A stretch of 64,000 nucleotides of DNA from Neocallimastix lanati (nom. inval.) (GCA_016946835.1 JACVTC010000099.1:320001-384000); one strand, 5' to 3'. Counted from the first letter of the stretch, positions 37,558 through 49,991 are shown. Notes: generated by a model from the sequence alone, not told the origin. Program-made: numbers and translations.

Positions 37558-38543
37558 CTATTAAAATAAATTGCTAATTATATATCAGTGTACTTGATAA
37601 ATCATAATCTTGAGGTATTAAAATGGATTGTAATTATTTTTAATTATATTATTCAAGTCATTTAAATTTAAATTTATTAGTAACTAATATAAATTGTTTT
37701 ATAATTAATTAATATTCAATATTTCAGTTAATTTTTTTTTTTTTACTTGAACGTTAATTTTTGTTAATTTCACTATTAGGCTATTTTATTCATTTCCATG
37801 ATAAATGTTATTTTTTTAAATAATTAATTAGTTTAAAGAATCAATTAAGTGATTTTTCTTTAATATTTTATAATTTTTATTTTATTTTACTTACTTCCCC
37901 CTTAAATCCAAATTTCTAAAAAGAATTTTATATATTTGAATTTTTTTCATCATTAAAATATTAATTATAGATGTTTAATAACTTTAAAATACTTTTCAAT
38001 CAATAAGTATAGTTTGTAGATGGATAAACTTCATCCATTTATATATAACTCATGATTATATTTATTATTTTATTATAACTTTCATCACGAAAGGTTTGCA
38101 TTATGATTATTTTGAATTAGTTTATTATCTAAACCTATTTCACACTAGGTTTATTAATACTATTATTGTTAGAATGTACACTAGGAATTACCATTCTATT
38201 ATATTTCCCTTAAATATTTGGGATATTATATTTTAAATTAGTTTGTATAGGATCTCTGACATATAATCTCCTCCATTATTGTAGTTTATATTAATATATA
38301 CTGATTTGATATGTATAAATACGCGTTAAAATAACTATATTTTAAATAATGTTGTTTGTTCTTTAAAAAGAAGCATTAACTAATATATGATTGTTTAAAT
38401 TTTTTATAATATATATTATTAAATTTTGTTTTATATATTCATTGGGCGAAAAAGTCTATCACATAGTAGATTCCTTCATGTATAGATAGATTATATTACT
38501 AATAGCCAAAATTTTTATTTGTTAAAATATCAAATTATAATTT
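37558..38543 (-). repeat. Dispersed 1-kb repeat, copy 2
   Basis: Inverted homologue of 3876-4885 (see that entry for shared landmarks). On the minus strand it follows an LTR (39085-38879) and a primer-binding site, so it reads as the internal region of an LTR retroelement. No Pol motif was found in it. Confidence 0.8.
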
Positions 38544-38613
38544 CAATTAGGAGTCTCTAGTAGGAAGATATATAATTTTCTTTTTTATACGTTTATGCCT
38601 GTTATTTTCTTTA

Positions 38614-38745
38614 TTAAATCAATATTTTTATATTTTTTTGGAGTTCTACTTTAACTTTCAGTAACTTCCTTTTATCAACTGTTTTATATTTTACTCGTTT
38701 CTTCAATTTTTCAATTAGTTTTATTAGCTTTCCTAAAACTGACAT
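38614..38745 (-). CDS. 43-codon basic ORF after the primer-binding site, possible Gag start
   Basis: On the minus strand, about 120 bases downstream of the primer-binding site, an ATG opens a short frame beginning MSVLGKLIKLIEKLKKRVKY and continuing Lys-rich to a stop. The place fits the start of Gag in an LTR element, and the composition (amphipathic, basic) would allow it, but the frame is short and has no known motif. It is probably the stump of a broken gag gene. The repeat homologue at 3.9 kb does not extend this far. Confidence 0.3.
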   Translation of the reverse strand: MSVLGKLIKLIEKLKKRVKYKTVDKRKLLKVKVELQKNIKILI

Positions 38746-38863
38746 AATGAACAGCTTTTATCGTAATTTAAAATTCAATTCAAATTTTTTCTTTTTTTTT
38801 TTTTTGACATAATATTGTTTCCGGCAAAAGAATTCTTTTACGAAGAATCTTTTTAAGAGTCAA

Positions 38864-38878
38864 ATGAGACTCTTAATC
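38864..38878 (-). other. Candidate primer-binding site for a half-tRNA(Lys-CUU)
   Basis: Directly inside the LTR end, the plus strand reads ATGAGACTCTTAATC, which by memory equals the anticodon arm of animal-type tRNA-Lys(CUU), anticodon CTT included. The element strand is therefore complementary to a tRNA internal segment rather than the CCA end. Copia elements are known to prime from tRNA fragments cut in the anticodon region, so the arrangement fits. The tRNA match is recalled, not searched. Confidence 0.6.
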
Positions 38879-39800
<922 letters not shown>

Positions 39801-40634
39801 ATGGAAAATATATCTTCCCTTTAAATTAGAAACTTGTTTAATGAGAACAATAACGGGTTACTTGATGATATTTTTGATCATATAAAAATATACGATAATG
39901 AATTTATCAAAGTATTATTATATCATTATAGAAATAAGGCAGAGATTTCTATATCTGATATGAATCGATATATTTCAAATGATAAATATAAAATTTTAAC
40001 CACTGATTTGGATAATCAATGTGGTTGTGGAAAATATTTATCGATTGAATGTAGTAGAGGAAAAGAAATAAATAGTACTAAGGTGGAATTTTTAGTTGAA
40101 CATGGAGCAGATGTAAATGGAAAAGATAATTTGGGTGAAACTCCGTTAATTAAGGCATGTAGAAGTGGAAAGGAAGCTATAGTAAAATATTTTATTGAAC
40201 ATGGAGCAGATGTAAATAAAAAAAATAAAAGAGGTGAAACCCCATTAATTATTTCATGTGAAATGGGATATGAAGCCATAGTAATGTATTGAGTCAAACA
40301 TAGAGCAGATACAAATAAAAGAGACAACTGGGGTAAAACTCCATTATTTTATGTATGTCGAAGTGGAAATGGAGCCATAGTAAAATATTTAGTTGAACAT
40401 GGAGCAAATGTAAATAAAGAAGGTAAAGTGGGTAAAACACCATTATTTAATGCATGTAGAAGTGGAAATAAAGCCATAGTAACATGTTTAGTTGAACACG
40501 GAGCAGATGTAAATAAAGAAAATAATTGTGGTAAAACACCATTATTTATTGCATGTAAAAGTGGCAAAGATGTCATAGCAAAATATTTAATTGAAAATGG
40601 AGCTGAGGTAAATAAAAAAAGGAATAAAGGTTAA
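39801..40634 (+). pseudogene. Ankyrin-repeat gene A, two nonsense codons
   Basis: The frame from ATG 39801 reads MENISSL, stop (TAA 39822), IRNLFNENNNGLLDDIFDHI and so on. It then runs open to TGA 40290, and again open to TAA at 40632. Without the two single-base nonsense changes it would encode about 277 residues: the second half of the family's N-terminal domain (IYDNEFIKVLLYHYRNKAEI), then about five 33-residue ankyrin repeats and the closing KYLIENGAEVNKKRNKG. In gene C the first codon is CAA, and in all paralogues the second is TTA, so the stops are derived. It is likely a recent pseudogene; sequencing error is the alternative. Like gene C it lacks the first 65 or so residues found in B and D. 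Confidence 0.9.
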
Positions 40635-40760
40635 ATAATAATATTTAATGTGTATAGAGTTGGAAATGAAGCCATAACTGAATATTTAATTAAATATTAA
40701 TAAAAAAAAAAAAAGATGGTTGTGGAAAAATTTCATAATTTATTTCTTTAGATAAAGTTT
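40635..40760 (+). pseudogene. Ghost ankyrin repeats downstream of gene A
   Basis: Decayed text IFNVYRVGNEAITEYLIKY, stop, poly-A, then DGCGKIS and FISLDKV remains after the stop. The same decayed tail with the same first stop is seen after B and D, so the shortening came before the duplications. Confidence 0.75.
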
Positions 40761-40919
40761 CTAAGTATTATTATTTCAATAACAATAAATTAAATAAAAT
40801 TTTTAATGTAATTGATATATATATATAAAATTTATAATATATAAAAAAATAAAATAAAAATATATTTACTTCAAATTATTAATAAAATTAATACTAAAAA
40901 TTAAATAAATAAAAATTCT
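40761..40919. other. 3' flank of gene A
   Basis: AT-rich sequence shared with the 3' flanks of genes B and D (AATAACAATAAATTAAATA, then AATTGATATATA). No separate feature. Confidence 0.5.
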
Positions 40920-40934
40920 TTTTTTTTTTTTTTT

Positions 40935-41195
40935 TATTTTATTTTATTTTATTCAATCTGTATTTTATATTCATATTCTACTATTTATTTTATTTTATTT
41001 TATTTTATTTTATTCAATCTATATTTTATATTTATATTCTACTATTTATTTTATTTTATTTTATTCAATCTATACTTTATATTCATATTCTACTATTTAT
41101 TTTATTTTATTTTATTTTATTCAATCTGTACTTTATATTTATATTTCAACTATCTATTTTATTTTATTTTATTTTATTTTATTTCATATTCAATT
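40935..41195 (+). repeat. TTTTA satellite, short array
   Basis: Blocks of (TTTTA)n separated by a spacer CAATCTGTATTTTATATTCA and 'tattctactattta'. It has the same composite unit as the 1.5-kb array at 47.6-49.1 kb, here with only about five spacers. Confidence 0.92.
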
Positions 41196-41282
41196 AAAAC
41201 TTTAATTTATATTTTACTATTTACTTATTTTATATATTTTTTATATATTATATTTATAATTTTATTATTAAAATAAAAAAAT

Positions 41283-41690
41283 TTAAACACACATAATGAG
41301 TATTCATCTCCTATTATGACCATAACAGATATAACTGATAAGTGTGATATACTAGCATAATAGTAAAGTATCACTCCTCTATACGTTGTTACACATTTCT
41401 GCCTGGGGCTGTATTCCTTAACATTTCTACATATACCTCCATTGACCATGAGCATCGGAATAGGGAACCATTCACCTCTCCAATGGGTGTAATTATTGGA
41501 GTGGTGGACATATTATCATCAGTGCCTATGATTAAGTCGTAGGGGAGTATCACAGGGGCTAGGTCCACTGTACTGCAAAGGGAAAGCCTTTTGGATACCA
41601 TTGTGGGTTTATGATACCCCATGATAGAAAAAACCTTGAAACATATTATATGGCTCGTTTCGGGAATCGAACCAAGGATCCCACAGTAAC
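41283..41690 (-). repeat. GC-richer repeated block, possible retropepsin fragment, copy 1
   Basis: About 85% identical by eye to 49215-49630 and far less AT-rich than its surroundings. On the minus strand a frame reads CGILGSIPETSHIICFKVFS, then IMGYHKPTMVSKRLSLCSTV, then DLAPVILPYDLIIGTDD. The other copy has PDTGH where this one has PETSH. D-T-G followed about 40 residues later by a hydrophobic stretch and I-I-G-x-D is the retroviral-type aspartic protease pattern. Downstream a second frame (SPRQKCVT, ISHLSVISVMVI) is also shared. Synonymous differences such as AGT/AGC and CTC/CTA support past coding. The spacing is short for a protease, so the identity is tentative. Confidence 0.4.
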
Positions 41691-41740
41691 CTGTATTAGT
41701 AAAAATTTATTAAACAATTTTTTTTTTCAAATAAAAAAAA

Positions 41741-41966
<226 letters not shown>

Positions 41967-42013
41967 GAAAAAATATTAAAATAAAAATTATAAAATAAAT
42001 TATAAAATAAAAT

Positions 42014-42367
42014 ATGAATATAAAAAATTTATATTTAGTTGAACATGATACTTATATAAATAAAAAAAATAACAGAGATGAAACCCCATTATTTAAAGCA
42101 TGTGAAAAGGGAAATGAAATCATAATAAAATATTTAGTTAAAAAAGGAGCAGATATAAATAAGGAAAAAAACAGAAGTGAAAACCCATTATTTTATGCAT
42201 GTGGAAGTGGAAATGAAGCCATAGTAAAATATTTAATTGAACATGAAGCAGATGTAAATAAAGAAGATAAAATGGGCGAAACGCCAATATTTAATGCATG
42301 TAGAAATGCAGATTTAGCAATATTCATATATATATTATTAATTATAATATTAAATATATTAAATTAA
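42014..42367 (+). pseudogene. Chimeric ankyrin fragment
   Basis: Three ankyrin repeats (ETPLFKACEKGNEIIIKYLV and following) are joined directly to the AT-rich upstream block. The first codons, MNIKN, come from sequence identical to the non-coding 50034-50096 region, so the ATG is not an original start. Homology breaks in at about 42030 in mid-repeat and ends at about 42310 in FNACRNADLAIFIYI, where it runs into AT-rich DNA. It is a recombination product without the N-terminal domain or C-terminal repeat. It is open, but I judge it non-functional. Confidence 0.8.
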
Positions 42368-42904
42368 ATAATTAATTTCTTCTAAATATATATAATAAGA
42401 ATATTATTATATATAACTTAAATATTTTTATTTATTTTAAAGTTTATATTAAAAATATATTTCTTCTGTATATTATAATATAATGAAATAGTTATAGTTA
42501 TTTTAATTATAATTAAATATATATATAGCTGATATTATTTGTTATATTCATATTTATTATAGAATTATATTCTTATATATTTAACTTTATTATTCTTATT
42601 TTCATTTTTAAGAATTATATAGTTATATTTATTATTTATAATATATATTTATTATATATTATATTTTACTTCGATAGATTATATTTTAAATGTATATTTA
42701 TTATTATTAATATTTTGTAAATTATTAAAAAGATTTCCTAATAACAACTCTTCTTTATTGTAATTTTTGGAGAAGAGCCTGATTTATTGGGTTCATAAAT
42801 TAAAATATATTAAAAATGGTTAATTTAAATATAACAAAACAATTAAAAATTAGTAGCATATAAAGTCCATGATATAAAACAAATTTGTGTAGCAACATAT
42901 TTGT
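42368..42904. other. AT-rich spacer
   Basis: No gene. A landmark, GATATAAAACAAATTTGTGTAG (split, near 42872), recurs near 57300, where it likewise precedes ankyrin-tail or repeat material, so it belongs to the duplicated intergenic unit. Confidence 0.5.
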
Positions 42905-43180
42905 ATATTTGAATATTTATATTTTACTATTTATTTATTATTATATTTTACTATTTATTTATTATTATTTTTTACTATTTATTTATTATTATATTTTACT
43001 ATTTATTTATTATTATATTTTACTATTTATTTATTATTATTTTTTACTATTTATTTATTATTATATTTTACTATTTATTTGTTATTATTTTTTTACTATT
43101 TATTTATTATTATTTTTTACTATTTATTTATTATTATTTTTTACTATTTATTTATTATTATTTTTTTACTATAAATTATA
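42905..43180 (+). repeat. 22-24-bp satellite TTTACTATTTATTTATTATTA
   Basis: About eleven tandem copies. The 100-codon open frame across it is an Ile/Leu/Tyr-rich reading of the repeat. Confidence 0.92.
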
Positions 43181-43225
43181 TTTATAATTTTATTATTAAA
43201 AATTTATTAAATATTTTTTTTTTTA

Positions 43226-43256
<31 letters not shown>

Positions 43257-43339
43257 GGTAATAATAAAAACAATAAAATAATAAATTATAAAATAAATTA
43301 TAGAATAAAATATAAATTTTTTTATTATTAATAAGAATT

Positions 43340-43760
43340 ATAATAAAAATAATTATATTTATATCAGTTCAACCATGATGGTCCAAATAAATATATATAA
43401 ATATATAAATAATAGATTGATGTAAATTTTAATAAATTATAATTGTTATTATAAATTTTATTAAATATAAAAAGTAGAGAGTAAAAGGTCAATTTAAATT
43501 AGTTAAAGTAATTCAATTATTTAAATGTTATAGAAAATAATATTTAATTACAAATATTGATTTGTATAGTTTAAAAATTTATTATTTTAAAAAAATAATA
43601 TAGTATAATTAGTAGTTAGGTCCATTAAAAATATTAATTGATTTTAAAAAAATAAAAAATTTTTAAATATATAATAAAATAGTTGGAACTAAAAAAATAA
43701 TTATTTAATAAAATTATATCCATGATGGAATATTAATTTCATTAATTTTTATTATTAAAA
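43340..43760 (+). repeat. Ankyrin-gene upstream block, copy B
   Basis: Includes TATTTATATCAGTTCAA, GATGGTCCAAATAAATAT, AGAGTAAAAGGTCAATTTAA, TTAGGTCCATTAAAAAT and ATTTAATAAAATTATATCCA, in the same order as copies C and D. Confidence 0.8.
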
Positions 43761-43993
43761 TAATAATATTATTAATTAAAATATTATTATATTAATAAAA
43801 AATGTTAGTTTTATAAATAAAATATTTTTATGAATATTCTATTTCTATTTCTATTCTATTATATTGATTGGAAATACAAATAATTTTATGAATTTATTAT
43901 ATTATATAAATTATTTTATTTTTATTATTATTTTTTTAAACAAAACAAAATAAATAAAAAAAAAAGTTTATTAAAGAAAAAAATTTATATAAT

Positions 43994-44111
<118 letters not shown>

Positions 44112-44153
44112 TGATACTAAGTAAAATAAAATAAAACATTATAAAAAAAGAAA

Positions 44154-45221
44154 ATGGACAAATATATTAATTCATTTGTGTCTGCAATAGATAGAAAGGA
44201 TTATTCAAAAGTAGAAGAATTAATAAAATGTAATAATGAAAATAATAAATATGACGTTATTTATGAAATGTATATTAGATCAATTCTTTCTATTGATCGT
44301 TTTCAATTTATAATGGAAGATTTTTCAAAATATATAAATATATCTTCATTACTAATTAAAAAATTGTTTATTGATTACAATAATAGGAATGATAATAGTA
44401 AAAGGTTACTTGATGTTATTTTTGATTATATAAAAATATATGATGATGAATTTATTAAAAAATTATTATTTCGTTATAGAGATAAAGTAGAGATTTCTAT
44501 AACTGATTTAAATCAATATATTTTAAATGATAAATATAAAATTTTAACCTATGATTCAGTATATCAACGTGGTTGTGGAAAATATTTATTGATTGAATGT
44601 GATAGAGGAAAAGAAATAAATAGTGCTAAAGTGGATTTTTTAGCTATACATGGAGCGAATATAAATGATAAAGGAGATTTTAGTGAAACACCATTATTTA
44701 ATGCATGTAGAAGTGAAAATATTGCAATAGTAAAATATTTAGTTGAACATGGAGCAAATGTAAATATAAAAACTATTTTGGGTGAAACCCCATTATTTAT
44801 TTCATTGGAAAAGGGAAATGAAGCCATAGTAAAATATTTAATTAAACATGAAGCAGATGTAAATATAATTAATAGTAAAGGTGAAACACCATTATTTATT
44901 TCATGTGAAGAGGGAAATGCAACCATAGTAAAATACTTAATTGAAAAGGGAGCAGATATAAATAAAGAAAATAAAAGAAGTGAAACCCCTTTATTTATTT
45001 CATGTGGAAAGGGAAATGAAGACATAATAAAATATTTAATTGAAAATGGAGCAGATGTAAATGCAAAAAATAATAAAGGCGAAACACCATTATTTATTTT
45101 ATGTGAAAAGGGAAATGAGGCCATGGTGAAATATTTAGTTGAAAATGGAGCAGATGTAAGTAAGGAAAATTTTAAATGTGAATCATCATTATTTATTTCA
45201 TGTTATTGGGGAAATGAAAAC

Positions 45222-45256
<35 letters not shown>

Positions 45257-46916
45257 AAATAAAGAAAATAATAAAGAAGAAACCCCATTATTTAATGCAT
45301 GTATAAATGGAAATGAAGCCATAGTAAAATATTTAGTTGAACATAAAGCAGATATAAATAAAAAAAATAATAAAGAAGAAACCCCATTATTTAATGCATG
45401 TATAAATGGAAATGAAGCCATAGTAAAATATTTAGTTAAACATGGAGCGGATATAAATAAAGAAAATAATAAAGAAGAAACCCCATTATTTAATGCATGT
45501 ATAAATGGAAATGAATGCATAGTAAAATATTTAGTAAAACATGGAGCGGATATAAATAAGGAAAATTATGAAGGTAAAACCCCATTATTTATTTCATGTG
45601 AAAAGGGAAATGAAGGCATACTAAAATATTTAGTAGAACATGGAGCAAATGTAAATAAAGAAAATGATGGAGGAGAAACACCATTATTTAATGAATGTAG
45701 AAGTGGAAATATCGCCATAGTAAAATGTTTAGTTAAACATGGAGCAGATGTAAATAAAAAAAATAATTTGGGTGAAACCCCATTATTTATTGCATGTGAA
45801 AAGGGAAATGAAGGCATAGTAAAATATTTAGTAGAACATGGAGCAGATGTAAATAAAGAAAATGATGGAGGAGAAACATCATTATTTAATGAATGTAGAA
45901 GTGGAAAGGAATCAATAATAAAATGTTTAGTTGAACATGGAGCAGATGTAAATAAAAAAAATAATTTGGGTGAAACCCCATTATTTATTGCATGTAGAAG
46001 TGAAAATATCGCCATAGTAAAATATTTAGTTAAACATGGAGCAGATGTAAATAAAAAAAATAATTTGGGTGAAACCTCATTAGTTATTTCATGTGAAAAG
46101 GGAAATGAAGGCATACTAAAATATTTAGTAGAACATGGAGCAGATGTAAATAAAGAAAATGATGGAGGAGAAACATCATTATTTAATGAATGTAGAAGTG
46201 GAAAGGAATCCATAATAAAATGTTTAGTTGAACATGGAGCAGATGTAAATAAAAAAAATAATTTGGGTGAAACCCCATTATTTATTGCATGTAGAAGTGA
46301 AAATATCGCCATAGTAAAATATTTAGTTGAACATGGAGCAGATGTAAATAAAAAAAATAATTTGGGTGAAACCCCATTATTTATTGCATGTAGAAGTGAA
46401 AATGAAGGCATAGTAAAATATTTAGTTGAACATGGAGCAGATGTTAATAAAAAAAATAATTGGGGTGAAACCCCATTAATTATTTCATGTGAAAGGGGAA
46501 AAGAAGGCATGGTACAATGTTTAGTTGAAAATGGAGCATATGTAAATGAAAAAGATGAATATGATGAAACCCCATTAATTATTTCATGTGAAAGGGGAAA
46601 TGAAGGTATAGTACAATGCTTAGTGGAACATGGAGCATATGTAAGTAAAGAAAATAGTTGGGGTGAAACCCCATTATTTATTGCATGTAAAAAGGGAAAT
46701 AAAGGCATAGTAAAGTATTTAGTTGAACATGGAGCAGATGTAAGTAAAAAAAATAATTTGGGTGAAACCCCATTCTTTATTGCATGTAGAAGTGGAAATG
46801 AAGTCATAGTAAAATGTTTAGTTGAACATGGAGCAGATGTAAATAAAAAAAATAATTGGGGTGAAACCCAATTATTTATTGCATGTAGAAGCAACTCATA
46901 TCGCGACATTGCATAA
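44154..46916 (+). CDS. Ankyrin-repeat protein B, interrupted near the 3' end
   Basis: 920 codons from an ATG in context 'aagaaaATGgac', shared with gene D. Residues 1-155 form the family's N-terminal helical domain (SFVSAIDRKDYSKVEELIKC, EMYIRSILSIDRFQFIMEDF, FRYRDKVEISITDLNQYI). From about 157 there are about 22 ankyrin repeats of 33 residues with consensus GETPLFxACxxGNEAIVKYL VEHGADVNKxN. TPLF replaces the usual TPLH. Ankyrin arrays bind other proteins; the partner is unknown. No signal peptide or membrane segment is seen, so it is probably intracellular. The last residues, NSYRDIA, come from a foreign insert; the natural end continues at 47092. Repeats at 45268-45560 are nearly identical to those in gene C. 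Confidence 0.88.
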
Positions 46917-47091
46917 CTGCGTTATTCATGCACCCTCATTCGCATTGCAGCAACTATATACATATATTCAGCATATTGCATGATGATAAACTAGGCTGTT
47001 ATTGTTCATTAATATGTGTGTGCTAATATACTGTTGATTAACTACAACATAGCTGCAACATACAATCATGCAATATGCACATTAGTATATC
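46892..47091. other. 200-bp insert interrupting gene B
   Basis: The ankyrin text stops after CACRS and resumes at 47092 with PLFIACEKGN. The insert is visibly richer in G and C, with repeated ATTGCA/TGCAAT/GCAT words (for example ACATTGCATAACTGCG and CATGCAATATGCAC). No terminal inverted repeat or clear target duplication was found. Treating it as an intron (GTAGAA at about 46884 to ACATTAG at about 47082) keeps the frame but does not restore the 33-residue phase. Confidence 0.75.
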
Positions 47092-47259
47092 GCCCATTAT
47101 TTATTGCATGTGAAAAGGGAAATAAAGGCATAGTAAAATATTTAGTTGAACATGGAGCAGATGTAAATAAAGAGAATAAAAAAGGTGAAACCCCATTATT
47201 TATTTCATGTGAAAGTGAAAAAGAAACCATAGCCAAATATTTAATTGAAAATGAAGCTG

Positions 47260-47303
<44 letters not shown>

Positions 47304-47318
47304 ATCAAGATTAAATAA
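47092..47318 (+). pseudogene. Detached C-terminal part of ankyrin gene B
   Basis: Two and a half repeats (PLFIACEKGNKGIVKYLVEH and ETPLFISCESEKETIAKYLI) lead into the family's closing ENEAEVNKK. Then a run of about 31 A (47269-47300) is read as polylysine, and the frame ends IKIK. Genes A and D end with KKRNKG or NKRIRVK at the same place, so the polylysine is an expansion of a short A run. An open frame starting at 47016 uses insert sequence upstream and is not a natural start. Confidence 0.85.
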
Positions 47319-47440
47319 TGATATTTAATATGTATAGAGTTGGAAATAAAGCCATAATTGAATATTTAATTAAATATTAATAAAAAAAAAGATGGTTGTG
47401 GAAAAATTCCATTTTTTATTTCATTAGAAAAAGTTTTTAA
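47319..47440 (+). pseudogene. Ghost ankyrin repeats downstream of gene B
   Basis: IFNMYRVGNKAIIEYLIKY, stop, DGCGKIPFFISLEKV: the same decayed tail as after A and D. Confidence 0.78.
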
Positions 47441-47586
47441 ATAATATTATTTCAATAACAATAAATTAAATACATTTTTAATATAATTGATATATATAAA
47501 TATAATTTTTAATAATATAAAAATTAAATAATAATATATAATTTCAAATTATTAATAAAATTAATACTAAAAATTATATAAATATG

Positions 47587-49120
47587 AATTCTTTTATTTT
47601 ATTTTATTTTATTTTATTCAATCTATACTTTATTATTTATATTCTACTATTTATTTTATTTTATTTTATTCAATCTGTACTTTATATTTATATTCTACTA
47701 TTTGTTTTATTTTATTTTATTCAATCTGTACTTTATATTTATATTCTACTATTTATTTTATTTTATTTTATTCAATCTGTACTTTATATTTATATTCTAC
47801 TATTTATTTTATTTTATTTTATTCAATCTGTACTTTATATTTATATTCTACTATTTATTTTATTTTATTTTATTCAATCTGTACTTTATATTTATATTCT
47901 ACTATTTATTATATTTTATTTTATTCAATCTGTACTTTATATTTATATTCTACTATTTATTTTATTTTATTTTATTTTATTCAATCTGTACTTTATATTT
48001 ATATTATACTATTTACTTTATTTTATTTTATTCAAACTGTACTTTATATTTATATTTATTTTATTTTATTTTATTTTATTTTATTTTGTTTTATTTTATT
48101 TTATTTTATTTTATTTTATTTTATTTTATTTTATTTTATTTTATTTTATTTTATTTTATTTTATTTTATTTTATTTTATTTTATTTTATTTTATTTTATT
48201 TTATTTTATTTTATTTTATTTTATTTTATTTTATTTTATTTTATTTTATTTTATTTTATTTTATTTTATTTTATTTTATTTTATTTTATTTTATTTTATT
48301 AAATCTGTACTTTATATTCATATTTCTACTATTTATTTTATTTTATTTTATTTTATTTTATTTTATTTTATTTTATTTTATTTTATTTTATTTTATTTTA
48401 TTTTATTAAATCTGTACTTTATATTCATATTTCTACTATTTATTTTATTTTATTTTATTTTATTTTATTTTATTTTATTTTATTTTATTTTATTTTATTA
48501 AATCTGTACTTTATATTCATATTTCTACTATTTATTTTATTTTATTTTATTTTATTTTATTTTATTTTATTTTATTTTATTTTATTTTATTTTATTTTAT
48601 TTTATTTTATTTTATTTTATTTTATTAAATCTGTACTTTATATTCATATTTCTACTATTTATTTTATTTTATTTTATTTTATTTTATTTTATTTTATTTT
48701 ATTTTATTTTATTTTATTAAATCTGTACTTTATATTCATATTTCTACTATTTATTTTATTTTATTTTATTTTATTTTATTTTATTTTATTTTATTTTATT
48801 TTATTTTATTAAATCTGTACTTTATATTCATATTTCTACTATTTATTTTATTTTATTTTATTTTATTTTATTTTATTTTATTTTATTTTATTTTATTTTA
48901 TTTTATTTTATTTTATTAAATCTGTACTTTATATTCATATTTCTACTATTTATTTTATTTTATTTTATTTTATTTTATTTTATTTTATTTTATTTTATTT
49001 TATTTTATTTTATTTTATTTTATTTTATTTTATTTTATTTTATTTTATTAAATCTGTACTTTATATTCATATTTATACTATTTATTTTATTTTATTTTAT
49101 TTTATTTTATTTTATTTTAT
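47587..49120 (+). repeat. 1.5-kb composite TTTTA satellite
   Basis: In the left part (47587-48045) a unit of about 46-51 bases repeats about eight times: a spacer CAATCTGTACTTTATATTTA plus TATTCTACTAT, then (TTTTA)3-4. In the right part (48046-49120) the pentamer blocks are much longer (up to about 45 units at 48046-48298) and the spacer becomes AAATCTGTACTTTATATTCA plus TATTTCTACTAT, with about nine repeats. Two long open frames are artefacts of the 5-base period, which leaves all frames of TTTTA free of stops on this strand. Confidence 0.97.
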
Positions 49121-49214
49121 TATATATTCAATTAAAACTTTAATTCATATTTTTCAATTTATTTATTATTATATATTTTTTATAAATTATATTCATAATT
49201 TTATTATTAAAAAA

Positions 49215-49630
49215 AAAATTTAGACACATATAATGAGTACCCATTTCCCGTTATAACCATAACAGATATAACTGTTAAGTGTGATATAATGGCATAATAG
49301 CACAGTATCGCTCTTCCACATATCGTTACACATTTCTGCCTGGGGCTGCATTCCCTAGTATTCCTACATATATCTCCATTGACCACAAGCATCAGAATAG
49401 GAACTATTCAACCCTCCAGTGGGTGTAATCATTGGCGTGTTGGATATATTATCATCAGTGCCTATGATTAAGTCGTAGGGTAGTATCACAGGGGCTAGGT
49501 CCACTGTGCTGCAAAGGGAAAGCCTTTTGGATACCACTGTGGGTTTATGATACCCTATGACAGAAAAAACCTTGAAACAAATTATATGGCCTGTGTCGGG
49601 AATCGAACCAAGGATTCTACAGTGACCTGT
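49215..49630 (-). repeat. GC-richer repeated block, possible retropepsin fragment, copy 2
   Basis: Counterpart of 41283-41690. The minus-strand frame reads CRILGSIPDTGHIICFKVFS, then VIGYHKPTVVSKRLSLCSTV, DLAPVILPYDLIIGTDDN. The D-T-G codons are at 49597-49589. As in copy 1, a frameshift separates it from the SPRQKCVTICGRAILCYYAI frame. The context is the same as copy 1: TTTTA satellite before, 'taaaaatttattaaa' and poly-T after, so it was carried in the duplicated intergenic unit. Confidence 0.42.
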
Positions 49631-49795
49631 ATAGTTAAAAATTTATTAAATAATTTTTTTTTTTTAAATAAAAAGAAATAAATAAAAAAAAATAAATTAA
49701 AAAAAATAAATTAAAATAATAATAATAATAAAAGTAATAATAATAATAATAATCAAAATAATAATAATCAGAATAATAATAATCAGAATAATAAT

Positions 49796-49991
49796 TGTTA
49801 GAATATGTGAAATGTATGAAAAATAAGCTTCAAATGTATTGAAACATATTGTAATATAAATAATGTTTAAGCCACATTGTATTAATATAAAAGCATTTAA
49901 TTTAGAATAATTAAGTGCTAGTAACTCTTTATCATAAAATATATTAATAAAATTGACATAATTATAAACCATAAATTCCTGACTCTTAACA
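49796..49991 (+). mobile_element. Solo copia-type LTR (family L1)
   Basis: 196 bases, TGTTAGAATATGTG to CTCTTAACA, closely matching 36798-36993. It is flanked on both sides by ATAAT, a possible 5-bp target duplication, although the flanks are AAT-rich so chance is possible. No internal sequence is left, as expected after LTR-LTR recombination. Confidence 0.9.

Noticed and set aside
41640-41690. A tRNA B-box-like GGTTCGATTCC followed by CGAAACGAGCC (minus strand), and its counterpart at 49580-49625, suggesting a SINE or tRNA
   Set aside because: There is no A box or tRNA 5' half, and the same bases lie in a protein frame (LGSIP then D-T-G) conserved between the two copies. Coding origin explains it better.
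45566-46909. 447-codon open frame on the minus strand, and similar antisense frames at 50939-52291, 62643-63185, 63333-63680 and 45203-45520
   Set aside because: They are antisense shadows of the ankyrin repeats; the codon pattern of the repeated 33-residue unit leaves the opposite frame open, and the text is merely periodic.
47584-48501. 305- and 235-codon open frames rich in Phe/Ile/Leu/Tyr
   Set aside because: They are translations of the TTTTA satellite, whose pentamer period keeps stops out of these frames.
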